NCBI GenBank assembly: GCA_021767985.1
Contig: JAASSH010000009.1
Coordinates: forward strand, 1-14,343
DNA length: 14,343 nucleotides
Source: Gammaproteobacteria bacterium
Lineage (GTDB): Bacteria; Pseudomonadota; Gammaproteobacteria; GCA-001735895
Direction: 5' to 3'
The notes beneath the pieces were generated by a model, which was not told the DNA's origin, made no database searches, and saw only the letters and a program-made list of their open reading frames with translations. The translations under genes were made by a program, and so were the position numbers. Below, one piece after another: positions 7,704 through 14,343 of the stretch. The first letter of the stretch is position 1. Every line of letters begins with the position of its first letter.

Positions 7704-9068
7704 ATGAAGCCATTGTTCCATCCGAGCCTGTATCAATTCGACCAGGCGCAACCTTCCTACTGGGAAGCAAGCGCGGGCCCGGCCCAGCTCTCCCCCGAAA
7801 AACTGACTGGTACTCAAAGCTGTGACGTGGCGATCATCGGCGGTGGCTATACCGGCCTGTCCGCGGCGCTGCATCTCGCGCGGGACTACAACGTCGACGT
7901 TTGTCTGCTCGAAGCCGGGCATATCGGCTGGGGCGCTTCGGGACGCAACGGTGGTTTCTGTACCATCGGCATGACCAAGGTATCGCTGGCTTCGCAACTG
8001 AAGAAGTTCGGAGTCGAACAGACGCGAGCGTTTTACCAGAGTCAGGCCGACGCGGTAAACCTGGTGCGTGCACTGGGCGCCGACGAGACCATCGATTTTC
8101 TGCCCCAGGGCGACTGCGAGTTCGTGATTGCCGATAGCGACGCGCACTTCGCGGCGATGCAGAAAGAAGTCGAGATCAAGCGCACTTTACTCGGCCTGGA
8201 CATCACGCTGCACCGCCAGGCCGAGTTTCGCGAGATCGGTTACGACTCGGCGCATCAACACGGGGCGATCGCGCACCGGCCCTCGTTCGCGCTGCATCCG
8301 CTGCGCTACGCGCAGGGGCTGGCAGCCGCCGCGCAACGCCGCGGCGCCAGAATCCACCCGCATAGCGAAGTTTTAGACTGGCACAAGGAGGGCGACAAGC
8401 ACCGGCTCGAAACCGCTGGCGGCAGCCTCAGCGCGAAACAGGTCATCCTGACCGGCAACGGCTTCATGCCCGAGCATTTGCATCACGGCGTGCAGGGAAG
8501 ACCGCTGCCGGTGCAAAGCGCGATCGTCGTAACCCGACCGATGAGCCGCGAGGAACTGCGGCAAAAAGGCTGGCATACCGAGAACCCCTGTATTAATTCG
8601 AAGCACATGTTTTTCTACTATCGAGTACTCAGCGACGGGCGCTTCATGCTCGGCGGACGCGCCAATCATATCGGCGACCCGGCCGGCGCCGAGGCAACCT
8701 TCGCCGAACTGAAACAGTCTATCGCCGAAAAGTGGCCGCAGTTCGCCGATATCGAGTACACCCACCAGTGGCGCGGCCTGGTTTGTTTTACCCTGAATTT
8801 CCGGCCGTCGATCGGCCGTATGCCGGAAGACCAGTCGGTTTACTTCGGCTACGGCTACCACGGCAACGGCGTAAACAGCGCTACCTGGAGCGGACGTGAG
8901 CTGGCAAAGTGGCTGGCCGGCAAGGATTCCGGCAAAAGCATACTGCCAAAACACCTGCCGGCAATCGTGCGCGGGCGGGCGCCGCGTTTTCCGCTCGCCG
9001 GGTTGCGCCGGCAATATGTGCGTCTGGGCCTCGGTTTCTACCGGCTGCGAGATTATTTTGACTGGTGA
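7704..9068 (+). CDS. FAD-dependent amine oxidoreductase (DAO superfamily, PuuB/OrdL-like)
   Basis: The 454-aa product is a DAO-type flavoprotein, probably oxidising an amine or N-substituted amino acid to an imine or aldehyde. The N-terminal Rossmann fold is clear: DVAIIGGGYTGLSAALHLA with the dinucleotide-binding GGGYTG at residues 46-51, an acidic end of strand 2 in VCLLEA, then GWGASGRNGGF (GASGRNGG at 77-84). That second motif is characteristic of gamma-glutamylputrescine oxidoreductase (PuuB) and OrdL relatives. Near the C-terminus, GYGYHGNGVNSATWSGRELA closes the FAD site. The 34-bp gap before it is AT-rich and has no clear Shine-Dalgarno. The start ATG at 7704 fits the family. The substrate cannot be read from sequence; no other puu gene is nearby. 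Its stop overlaps the start of the following permease gene. Confidence 0.88.
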   Translation: MKPLFHPSLYQFDQAQPSYWEASAGPAQLSPEKLTGTQSCDVAIIGGGYTGLSAALHLARDYNVDVCLLEAGHIGWGASGRNGGFCTIGMTKVSLASQLKKFGVEQTRAFYQSQADAVNLVRALGADETIDFLPQGDCEFVIADSDAHFAAMQKEVEIKRTLLGLDITLHRQAEFREIGYDSAHQHGAIAHRPSFALHPLRYAQGLAAAAQRRGARIHPHSEVLDWHKEGDKHRLETAGGSLSAKQVILTGNGFMPEHLHHGVQGRPLPVQSAIVVTRPMSREELRQKGWHTENPCINSKHMFFYYRVLSDGRFMLGGRANHIGDPAGAEATFAELKQSIAEKWPQFADIEYTHQWRGLVCFTLNFRPSIGRMPEDQSVYFGYGYHGNGVNSATWSGRELAKWLAGKDSGKSILPKHLPAIVRGRAPRFPLAGLRRQYVRLGLGFYRLRDYFDW

Positions 9069-9783
9069 CGAACCCGGGATCCTCGCGGTTGCGCTGGTCG
9101 CCTTCGGTGCAGGCCTGATCCGGGGCTTTACCGGATTTGGCGGCCCCGCCTTCATTCTCGCGATTTTGACCCTGTTCTTTAGCCCGGTCAGCATCGTATC
9201 GAAGATCCTGGTGGTCGATTTTTTCGCCAACGTATACCTGTTCAAGGCCTGTTACCGGCAGATCAACTGGCGCGCGACCTGGACCATGGTAATTCCGACC
9301 ATGATTTTCATGCCGCTCGGTCACTGGTTGCTGATCGAGCTCGACCCGGTCTGGATGAAACGCGCGATGGCGCTGATCATCGCTGCCGCCTGCGTGCTGA
9401 TGCTGACCGGATTCCGCTACAAGCACCCGATGACCAGCGGCTGGCTGATATTCGCCGGAATCTGCTCCGGCATCGTCTTCGGTGGCACCTATATCGCGCT
9501 GGTGGCCGTGGTTTTCATACTGCTTGGCCCTTATAACAAGGACGACGGGCGCGCGTTGATCATTTCCTGGTCGTTCTTCACCGTGCTGGGATTCGCGCTG
9601 ATTTCGGTGTTGAGCGGCACCACCGGGGCAGACGACGTCGTCACCGCACTACCGGGCGCCGTAACTTACATGCTCGGTACCTGGATGGGTTCGCACGGCT
9701 TTCGCAAATCCAGCGAGAAGCTGTTTCGCCGCACCGCGATTGGCATCCTGCTGGCGCTGTCGATTGTGAACCTGGTCAGTTAA
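9058..9783 (+). CDS. TauE/SafE-family membrane permease
   Basis: Hydrophobic protein of about 241 aa with roughly seven to eight predicted membrane segments and the family signature GLIRGFTGFGGPAF in the first one. A second glycine-rich half (AGICSGIVFGGTYIA) gives the internal two-fold layout of TauE/SafE proteins, which move small anions such as sulfonates, sulfite or organic acids across the inner membrane. The start is uncertain. TTG at 9058 gives a family-like N-terminus (TGDEPGILAVALVAFGAG) and overlaps the oxidoreductase stop by 11 bp. An in-frame ATG at 9016 would add 14 residues and a longer overlap. Overlap suggests coupled expression with the flavoprotein. The transported substrate is unknown. 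Confidence 0.87.
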   Translation: MTGDEPGILAVALVAFGAGLIRGFTGFGGPAFILAILTLFFSPVSIVSKILVVDFFANVYLFKACYRQINWRATWTMVIPTMIFMPLGHWLLIELDPVWMKRAMALIIAAACVLMLTGFRYKHPMTSGWLIFAGICSGIVFGGTYIALVAVVFILLGPYNKDDGRALIISWSFFTVLGFALISVLSGTTGADDVVTALPGAVTYMLGTWMGSHGFRKSSEKLFRRTAIGILLALSIVNLVS

Positions 9784-9789
9784 CGAGCG

Positions 9790-9945
9790 TCACTCCGACG
9801 GCAGCGCGCGCCACTCGTCGAACGAGATGCGACGTCCGGGATAGGCCGGGTTGTTAAATGGCCAGCAAGCGGCGATCCAGGCCTCCACCGTTTCGAAAAG
9901 GTGCTGGTCCAGGCCTTCAGCAACGCGCGACTGGCGTACCCACAT
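9790..9945 (-). CDS. Doubtful small hypothetical protein
   Basis: This short reverse reading frame fills most of the gap between the permease gene and ygiQ. From ATG at 9945 it would encode 51 aa (MWVRQSRV...DEWRALPSE), rich in Trp and acidic residues. The frame remains open upstream to an ATG at 10044, giving 84 aa, or a start at 10080, giving 96 aa, but those versions run into the ygiQ promoter and coding start. I recognise no family and see no clear Shine-Dalgarno. It could be a real small gene, a remnant or chance. Confidence 0.3.
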   Translation of the reverse strand: MWVRQSRVAEGLDQHLFETVEAWIAACWPFNNPAYPGRRISFDEWRALPSE

Positions 9946-10014
9946 CGTGATTTCGACATCGTTGCAAGGATAGCGAAACCCCGATATTACCGAACAATCA
10001 TTGCGGTTATCGGG

Positions 10015-10020
10015 TAGAAT
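10015..10020 (+). promoter_or_regulatory. Candidate -10 box of the ygiQ promoter
   Basis: TAGAAT followed by a CGCGCCCC discriminator stands 22 bases upstream of the preferred ygiQ ATG. It would start transcription around 10027. No convincing -35 is present at 16-18 bp, so the call is weak, but the surrounding 60 bases are more AT-rich than the flanking genes. Confidence 0.4.
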
Positions 10021-10042
10021 CGCGCCCCTAATGGATTCCGTC

Positions 10043-12217
10043 ATGCAAATCGAACTCTCACCCCAGGCCAGGCCGCTCAACCAGTACCCGCTCTACTGGG
10101 CGGAGTGCTTTGGCACGGCGCCGTTTCTGCCGATGTCACGCGCCGAGATGGAACAGCTCGGCTGGGACAGCTGTGACATCATCATCGTTACCGGTGACGC
10201 CTATGTCGATCACCCGAGTTTCGGTATGGCAATCGTCGGCCGCCTGCTCGAAGCGCAGGGTTTTCGTGTCGGCATCATCGCGCAGCCCGACTGGCACTCC
10301 GCGGAGCCGTTCAAGGCACTGGGCAAACCGAACCTGTTCTTCGGCGTCACCGCCGGCAACATGGATTCGATGATCAATCGTTACACCGCGGACCGCAAGA
10401 TCCGCAGCGACGACGCCTACACCCCCGGCGATATCGGCGGCAAGCGACCGGACCGCTGCTCGATCGTTTATTCGCAGCGCTGCCGCGAAGCCTTCAGGGA
10501 TGCCCCGATAATCCTCGGCGGCATCGAAGCCTCGCTGCGTCGCATTGCGCATTACGATTACTGGCAGGACAAGGTGCGGCGCTCGATCCTGTCCGACGCC
10601 AAGGCCGACCTGTTGTTGTTTGGTAACGCCGAACGCGCGATCGTCGAAATCGCACATCGGCTGGCTGCCGGCGAAGCGATCGCGGATATCACCGACGTGC
10701 GCGGCAGCGCCTTTTTCATCAGGGACCTGCCGCCCGACTGGACCGTGATCGACTCGACTAACGTCGACAAGCCGGGCCGCGTCGAAAACCCGCCAAACCC
10801 GTATCTCGTCATCGACGATAGCGTTTGCGAGACCAGCCCCGATAACGACCAGGCGCCGAGCGCGGCTGTCAGGCTCGAAGGCAAACTCGCAAAGGTGCAA
10901 CGGAAACTCGCGCAACGCCTGAAAACCGTGATTCGCCTGCCGTCGTACAACGATGTCAGTCGCGACCCGGTGCTTTACGCGCACGCCAGCCGGGTATTGC
11001 ATCTCGAAACGAATCCGGGAAACGCGCGCGCAATGGTGCAAAACCAGGGTGGGCAGAAAATCTGGTTCAACCCGCCCCCGATACCGCTGAGCACCGAGGA
11101 AATGGATTACGTCTTTGGTTTCGACTACGCGCGCCTGCCGCATCCATCATACGGCGATGCGCGTATTCCGGCTTATGAAATGATTCGTTTCTCGATCAAC
11201 ATCATGCGCGGCTGCTTCGGTGGCTGCACTTTTTGTTCGATCACCGAGCACGAGGGACGCATCATCCAGAACCGTTCACAGGAGTCGATCCTGCAGGAAA
11301 TCGAAACTATCCGCGATCGGGTTCCGGGTTTTACCGGCGTCATTTCAGATCTCGGCGGGCCGACCGCCAACATGTACCGCATCGCCTGTAAATCGAAGGC
11401 GATCGAGACCGCCTGCCGCCGACCGTCCTGCGTATATCCCGGCATTTGTGAAAACCTGAACACCGATCATTCGGCGCTGATCGCGCTGTATCGTGCCGCA
11501 CGCGGCACCGATGGCGTGAAGAAGGTTTTGATCAGTTCCGGGCTGCGCTATGACCTCGCGGTCGAATCGCCGGCCTATGTCGAGGAACTGGTTAGTCACC
11601 ACGTCGGCGGTTATCTCAAGATCGCGCCCGAGCATACCGAGCAGGGCCCGCTGTCGAAAATGATGAAACCCGGCATGGGCAGCTACGATCGCTTCAAGGC
11701 GCTGTTCGAAAAGTATTCGAAAAAGGCCGGCAAGAAACAGTACCTGATTCCCTATTTTATCGCGGCGCATCCCGGCACCACCGACGAAGACATGATGAAT
11801 CTTGCTCTGTGGCTCAAACGCAACGGGTTTCGCGCGGACCAGGTGCAGAATTTTTATCCCTCGCCGATGGCGACCGCAACCGCGATGTATTACAGCGGCA
11901 AGAACCCGTTACGCCGGGTCCGTCGCGATAGCGAGGAAGTCAGCACCGCGAAGGGCGAAAGGCAACGCCGCCTGCATAAAGCCTTTCTGCGTTATCACGA
12001 CCCGGCCAACTGGCCGCTGCTGCGTGAGGCGCTCAAAGCGATGGGGCGGGAAGACCTGATTGGCAACGGCAAGCAGCAATTGATCCCGGCCTATCAACCG
12101 CGCAATAACGACAGCTACCGCAGTCCGAGGCGCAAGAACAGCTATCGGCAAAAATCCGGGGGCCTGCGCAAGGGTCGGCTGTTGACCCAGCACACCGGGT
12201 TACCGCCGCGCAAGTAA
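10043..12217 (+). CDS. ygiQ: YgiQ-family radical SAM protein
   Basis: Large radical S-adenosylmethionine protein of unknown reaction. The 724-aa product matches remembered E. coli YgiQ (about 739 aa) through most of its length: [62 protein letters not shown] and [17 protein letters not shown] in the N-terminal domain. The [4Fe-4S]-binding CFGGCTFC follows (Cys391, Cys395, Cys398), then [23 protein letters not shown] and [14 protein letters not shown]. The C-terminal tail is Arg/Lys-rich, as is usual for the family. Start choice: ATG at 10043 has a weak GGA seven bases upstream; the in-frame ATG at 10031 would add four residues and lie almost on the predicted transcription start. It appears to be a single-gene unit and ends 5 bp from the convergent lipoprotein gene. 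Confidence 0.96.
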   Translation: MQIELSPQARPLNQYPLYWAECFGTAPFLPMSRAEMEQLGWDSCDIIIVTGDAYVDHPSFGMAIVGRLLEAQGFRVGIIAQPDWHSAEPFKALGKPNLFFGVTAGNMDSMINRYTADRKIRSDDAYTPGDIGGKRPDRCSIVYSQRCREAFRDAPIILGGIEASLRRIAHYDYWQDKVRRSILSDAKADLLLFGNAERAIVEIAHRLAAGEAIADITDVRGSAFFIRDLPPDWTVIDSTNVDKPGRVENPPNPYLVIDDSVCETSPDNDQAPSAAVRLEGKLAKVQRKLAQRLKTVIRLPSYNDVSRDPVLYAHASRVLHLETNPGNARAMVQNQGGQKIWFNPPPIPLSTEEMDYVFGFDYARLPHPSYGDARIPAYEMIRFSINIMRGCFGGCTFCSITEHEGRIIQNRSQESILQEIETIRDRVPGFTGVISDLGGPTANMYRIACKSKAIETACRRPSCVYPGICENLNTDHSALIALYRAARGTDGVKKVLISSGLRYDLAVESPAYVEELVSHHVGGYLKIAPEHTEQGPLSKMMKPGMGSYDRFKALFEKYSKKAGKKQYLIPYFIAAHPGTTDEDMMNLALWLKRNGFRADQVQNFYPSPMATATAMYYSGKNPLRRVRRDSEEVSTAKGERQRRLHKAFLRYHDPANWPLLREALKAMGREDLIGNGKQQLIPAYQPRNNDSYRSPRRKNSYRQKSGGLRKGRLLTQHTGLPPRK

Positions 12218-12222
12218 CGGAA

Positions 12223-12759
12223 CTAGATTTTAGCGATTACCAGGGTAATCTGGCCGACCTTGAAGCCCCACTTGGTCATGATCGATTCGTTCAACAGCAC
12301 GCGTTCGGAGACCAGGTACATGCGATCGTCGATACGCAAATCGATAGTGCCGTCGCCGTAGGGAATACGCAACACGTAGTCCAGGAAAAGGCTGTTGCCG
12401 ACAACCTGCATCGCGGCTTCACCCACCACGTCGCCTGCAGTCGCGATATACTTTCCGTCACCGTTCGGTACCAGCTTCCATACCCGCGTCTGCTGTTCGC
12501 CATCGTCGAAGACAAAGCGCTCGTCGAGCGTGCCGACGCCGTCGACCCAGTAGGCGTCGATGGTGGCGTTGAAGTAACGAATGACCTCGCCGCCGCGATC
12601 CTTGACGATGCCATGCGCGCTGAGCTTACCGTTGAAAAACTCCTCCGCGACCAGTCGGGGCTTGTTATCGGCATAGGTTTCGATCGAAACCGACGAACAG
12701 GCGGCAATGGCGCCGAGGCAGACGATGGCCAGGGCGCATCTGAGGGCAAAACTCTTCAC
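12223..12759 (-). CDS. DUF3833-family lipoprotein
   Basis: The 178-aa product begins with a lipoprotein signal: a basic start, a hydrophobic stretch and the lipobox IAAC with Cys21. Ser at +2 predicts outer-membrane sorting. The mature part (EEFFNGKLSAHGIVKDRGGEVIRYF, YWVDGVGTLDERFVFDDGEQQTRVW, LDYVLRIPYGDGTIDLRIDDRMYLV, NESIMTKWGFKVGQITL) has the beta-rich pattern of DUF3833, a family without known biochemical function. It is often found near cyclopropane-synthase-like methyltransferase and DUF2878 genes. The start is GTG at 12757-12759, overlapping the upstream gene's TGA (GTGA), so translation is probably coupled. It is the last gene of the minus-strand operon; no hairpin terminator is visible after it. 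Confidence 0.87.
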   Translation of the reverse strand: MKSFALRCALAIVCLGAIAACSSVSIETYADNKPRLVAEEFFNGKLSAHGIVKDRGGEVIRYFNATIDAYWVDGVGTLDERFVFDDGEQQTRVWKLVPNGDGKYIATAGDVVGEAAMQVVGNSLFLDYVLRIPYGDGTIDLRIDDRMYLVSERVLLNESIMTKWGFKVGQITLVIAKI

Positions 12760-13565
12760 GACTTGTCGCTACCCGCCGGGGCTGAAAAACCGACCCGACC
12801 CTGGTCGCTCATGTTACAGGCCTGTGTCGGCACATCCTGGTAATCGTAGCGGATATCCACGACCAGACCATTGCCCTTGCCGTCACCGATATTGGACAGT
12901 CCGCGGTAACGTGTCAGGCGTCGCAGCTCGGGGTCGTAACCCAGCTCGATCGGATTCACCAGCAGGCGGACGAACCAGTTCGACAACTCCAGCTTGAAGC
13001 ACTGGTCGGTTTCGGTCGGATAGTTACAGCCGGCCGGCTTGATGCGCAGCTCCACCAGGCTGTCGCGCTCGGCGAACGGGAACAGAAAGCGTTTCTTTTC
13101 ACCGGCGACCAGGCTATCCCAGTGTTTGCGGACAAATTCGTCGAAGCCGGCATCGATGACGACCGGCAGCTTGCCATCGGTCTGTGTCGAGCTGGTTTTC
13201 TTCGGTTCCGAATTGCTCGCGTCGAGCACCGTCATCGAAACCTTGCCGGCCTGCAGTTCGACCTCGATGATTTCACTGGAGTAGAGATTTTGCTGCACGA
13301 AAGATGGCGTGGTCGCGCCGGAGCCGTAATCGAGCAGCTTGCGTGCCATCAGGCCTCCCGCCTCGTTGCGATAAATCACCTCCATTTCATCGGGATTGCC
13401 ATTGGCACAGTAAAACTCACGATACAGCAATTCATCGCTTTTAAGATCATAGGCTTCGCCTACTACGCGGCCAGCGCTCTCGGCAGCGTAAACGCTCGGC
13501 GTTGCCGCCAGGGCTAACAGCAACAGCAGGCGCCAGCCAATATTGGTTTTTCTTACAGTAATCAT
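12756..13565 (-). CDS. Predicted secreted protein, unrecognised conserved type (269 aa)
   Basis: The product has an N-terminal signal peptide: basic MITVRKTNIGWR, a Leu/Ala-rich core, and likely cleavage at VYA-AES near residue 27. A periplasmic or outer-membrane-facing location is therefore likely. The mature part is soluble and beta-rich in appearance. Notable segments are SDELLYREFYC, a VVIDAGFDEFVRKHWDSLVAGEK stretch, LELSNWFVRLLVNPIELGYDPE and RLTRYRGLSNIGDGKG. It contains four cysteines after the signal (FYC, AGC, DQC, QAC), enough for two disulfides. I cannot assign a named domain; it does not look like the chalcone-isomerase-like protein often found at this place in similar clusters. 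The ATG overlaps the upstream DUF2878 stop (ATGA), and its own stop overlaps the next start, so it belongs firmly to the operon. Confidence 0.85.
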   Translation of the reverse strand: MITVRKTNIGWRLLLLLALAATPSVYAAESAGRVVGEAYDLKSDELLYREFYCANGNPDEMEVIYRNEAGGLMARKLLDYGSGATTPSFVQQNLYSSEIIEVELQAGKVSMTVLDASNSEPKKTSSTQTDGKLPVVIDAGFDEFVRKHWDSLVAGEKKRFLFPFAERDSLVELRIKPAGCNYPTETDQCFKLELSNWFVRLLVNPIELGYDPELRRLTRYRGLSNIGDGKGNGLVVDIRYDYQDVPTQACNMSDQGRVGFSAPAGSDKS

Positions 13566-14071
13566 GCTTCCAGTTTTCCTGCTTTCAGTTTTCCTGCATA
13601 GTAAATTCCGCATGGGAACAACAGGCCCCATCCGACGGCCATGATGGCCAAAGACGACATTATCGGCAGTCCAAGCTGTGCCTCGGTAAGACTGGTACCG
13701 ATCCAATAGCTCGCCGGCCCCATCACCGCTGCGAACACGGCCGCCAGCCACAGGTAACGGTGCATCCAGAACAGCCCGTGCATGAAGGTCGTCGCGAACA
13801 ACAGCCACAGGCACAGTAACCAGAGCGGAATGCCGAACAGCAATGCATCGCTATAATGAATGACACCGGTTTGCGCCATCAGCACGTCCCACAGGCAGCC
13901 GATAAGAACGACGACCCCGATGAGTTTCCACTCGCTGTAGCTGCTGAGCACCAGCCAGTTATGGACCAGCAATGCCGCTATGGTGAACGCTACCGCGTAT
14001 AGATCACCGCCCAGAACGCAGACCAGCCAGCCGATCTGGAACAGTGTCAGGTTGATCAGTATCTTTTTCAC
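13562..14071 (-). CDS. DUF2878-family inner-membrane protein
   Basis: A 169-aa very hydrophobic protein with about five to six predicted membrane helices: LTLFQIGWLVCVLG, AVAFTIAALLVHNWLVL, LIGVVVLIGCLWDVLM, LFGIPLWLLCLWLLFATTFMHGLF, LWLAAVFAAVMGPASYW and IMSSLAIMAVGWGLLFPCGIYYA. The pattern NLTLFQIGWLVCV, the WDVLMAQTGVIHY loop and the PLWLLCLWLLFATT helix fit DUF2878, of unknown function. The start is GTG at 14071, because the product then begins MKKILINLTLFQ and a GAGG lies 11 bases upstream. The longer open frame reaching 14128 overlaps the upstream gene. The extreme C-terminus is a duplicated AGKLK/AGKLE. It stands 19 bp after the methyltransferase stop, clearly the same operon. Confidence 0.88.
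   Translation of the reverse strand: MKKILINLTLFQIGWLVCVLGGDLYAVAFTIAALLVHNWLVLSSYSEWKLIGVVVLIGCLWDVLMAQTGVIHYSDALLFGIPLWLLCLWLLFATTFMHGLFWMHRYLWLAAVFAAVMGPASYWIGTSLTEAQLGLPIMSSLAIMAVGWGLLFPCGIYYAGKLKAGKLEA
13568..13597. repeat. 15-bp tandem duplication at the end of the DUF2878 gene
   Basis: Two adjacent 15-base units (13568-13582 and 13583-13597) differ at one base. On the minus strand they read GCAGGAAAACTGAAA then GCAGGAAAACTGGAA and encode AGKLK-AGKLE. Each copy carries AGGA upstream of the overlapping start codon of the next gene, so the duplication may affect both the protein tail and the ribosome-binding region. Confidence 0.9.
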
Positions 14072-14090
14072 CGCGCGGCATACCTCGATT

Positions 14091-14343
14091 TCAGGCCCGG
14101 CCGCTGCGACGCCAGTCCGGCTTGGCAAACAGGATTTGCGAGGTGCCGATGATGCGCTCTTCGAAACCGCCCTGGCAGTAACACAGGTAGTAGTTCCACA
14201 TACGGATAAAGTAATCGTCGAAACCCAGCGCCTTCACGTCGTCCAGTTTTGCCACGAAACGTTCGCGCCAGATCTCGAGCGTGCGGGCGTAATCTTCACC
14301 GATCTCCTGCATCCCGACCATCAACAGGTCGGTATGCTTCTTC
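14091..14343 (-). CDS. Cyclopropane-fatty-acyl-phospholipid synthase-like methyltransferase, C-terminal part only
   Basis: Only the last 83 codons are in the window; the gene continues beyond 14343. The sequence GEDYARTLEIWRERFVAKLDDVKALGFDDYFIRMWNYYLCYCQGGFEERIIG is the characteristic C-terminal end of CFA synthase-family SAM-dependent methyltransferases, including the RMWxYYLxYCxGGF block. The SAM-binding core is outside the window. The family transfers a methyl or methylene group from SAM to unsaturated phospholipid acyl chains. Neighbours of the DUF2878/DUF3833 type resemble the CFA/furan-fatty-acid (RpoE-ChrR type) clusters, so the product could be a cyclopropane or another methyl-branched lipid. 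That cannot be decided here. Confidence 0.93.
   Translation of the reverse strand, partial: KKHTDLLMVGMQEIGEDYARTLEIWRERFVAKLDDVKALGFDDYFIRMWNYYLCYCQGGFEERIIGTSQILFAKPDWRRSGRA

Noticed and set aside
8373..9245. Minus-strand open frame (290 codons) opposite the oxidoreductase and permease genes
   Set aside because: It crosses the boundary of two well-supported genes on the other strand and its translation looks like low-complexity mirror sequence.
9784..9830. Possible terminator hairpin after the permease gene (CGACG ... CGTCG)
   Set aside because: A five-pair stem with a long loop and no T-tract; not convincing.
10136..11143. Long minus-strand open frame (335 codons) inside ygiQ
   Set aside because: It is antisense to the highly conserved YgiQ N-terminal half, has no domain pattern and no start signal; a mirror frame of a GC-rich gene.

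Overview
The window reads as the chromosome of a free-living, probably marine or aquatic, Gammaproteobacterium. It is GC-rich (roughly 60% by eye), densely coding, and its proteins read most like Pseudomonas or other gammaproteobacterial homologues. No IS element, phage gene, CRISPR array, tRNA or rRNA is visible. Genus is not determinable from the sequence alone.

Region 1 (1-7064) is a histidine-utilisation (hut) locus built as two divergent operons around one control region at about 3280-3363. Leftwards run hutI, hutC and hutU (the last cut by the window edge); rightwards run hutF, hutH and hutG. Together they encode the complete five-step route: histidine -> urocanate (HutH) -> imidazolone propionate (HutU) -> formiminoglutamate (HutI) -> formylglutamate plus ammonia (HutF) -> glutamate plus formate (HutG). 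The local repressor is HutC. A perfect 20-bp palindrome containing TGTA-N2-TACA sits between hutI and hutF and is the obvious single HutC operator for both arms. hutC lies inside the hutI operon, so it should be autoregulated. No hutD and no histidine or urocanate transporter is present in the window.

Region 2 (7079-9783) continues on the same strand with short gaps or overlaps. It holds a YrbL-family protein with kinase-like residues, a PuuB/OrdL-type FAD-dependent amine oxidoreductase and a TauE/SafE-type membrane permease. The spacing would allow co-transcription with hutF-hutH-hutG, but their link to histidine metabolism is inference.

Region 3 (9784-12217) is a short intergenic stretch with a doubtful small reverse ORF and a promoter-like TAGAAT, followed by ygiQ, a large radical-SAM protein of unknown function.

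Region 4 (12223-14343, minus strand) is the downstream part of an envelope or lipid operon: the C-terminus of a cyclopropane-fatty-acyl-phospholipid synthase-like methyltransferase, a DUF2878 membrane protein, an unrecognised exported 269-aa protein, and a DUF3833 lipoprotein. The last three are joined by 4-bp start/stop overlaps. It meets ygiQ tail to tail with only 5 bp between stop codons.

The most interesting points are the single-palindrome control of the hut divergon, the kinase-like YrbL protein and the oxidoreductase/permease pair attached to hut, and the unknown secreted protein in the lipid-modification operon. I found no clear evidence of an entirely new kind of system.
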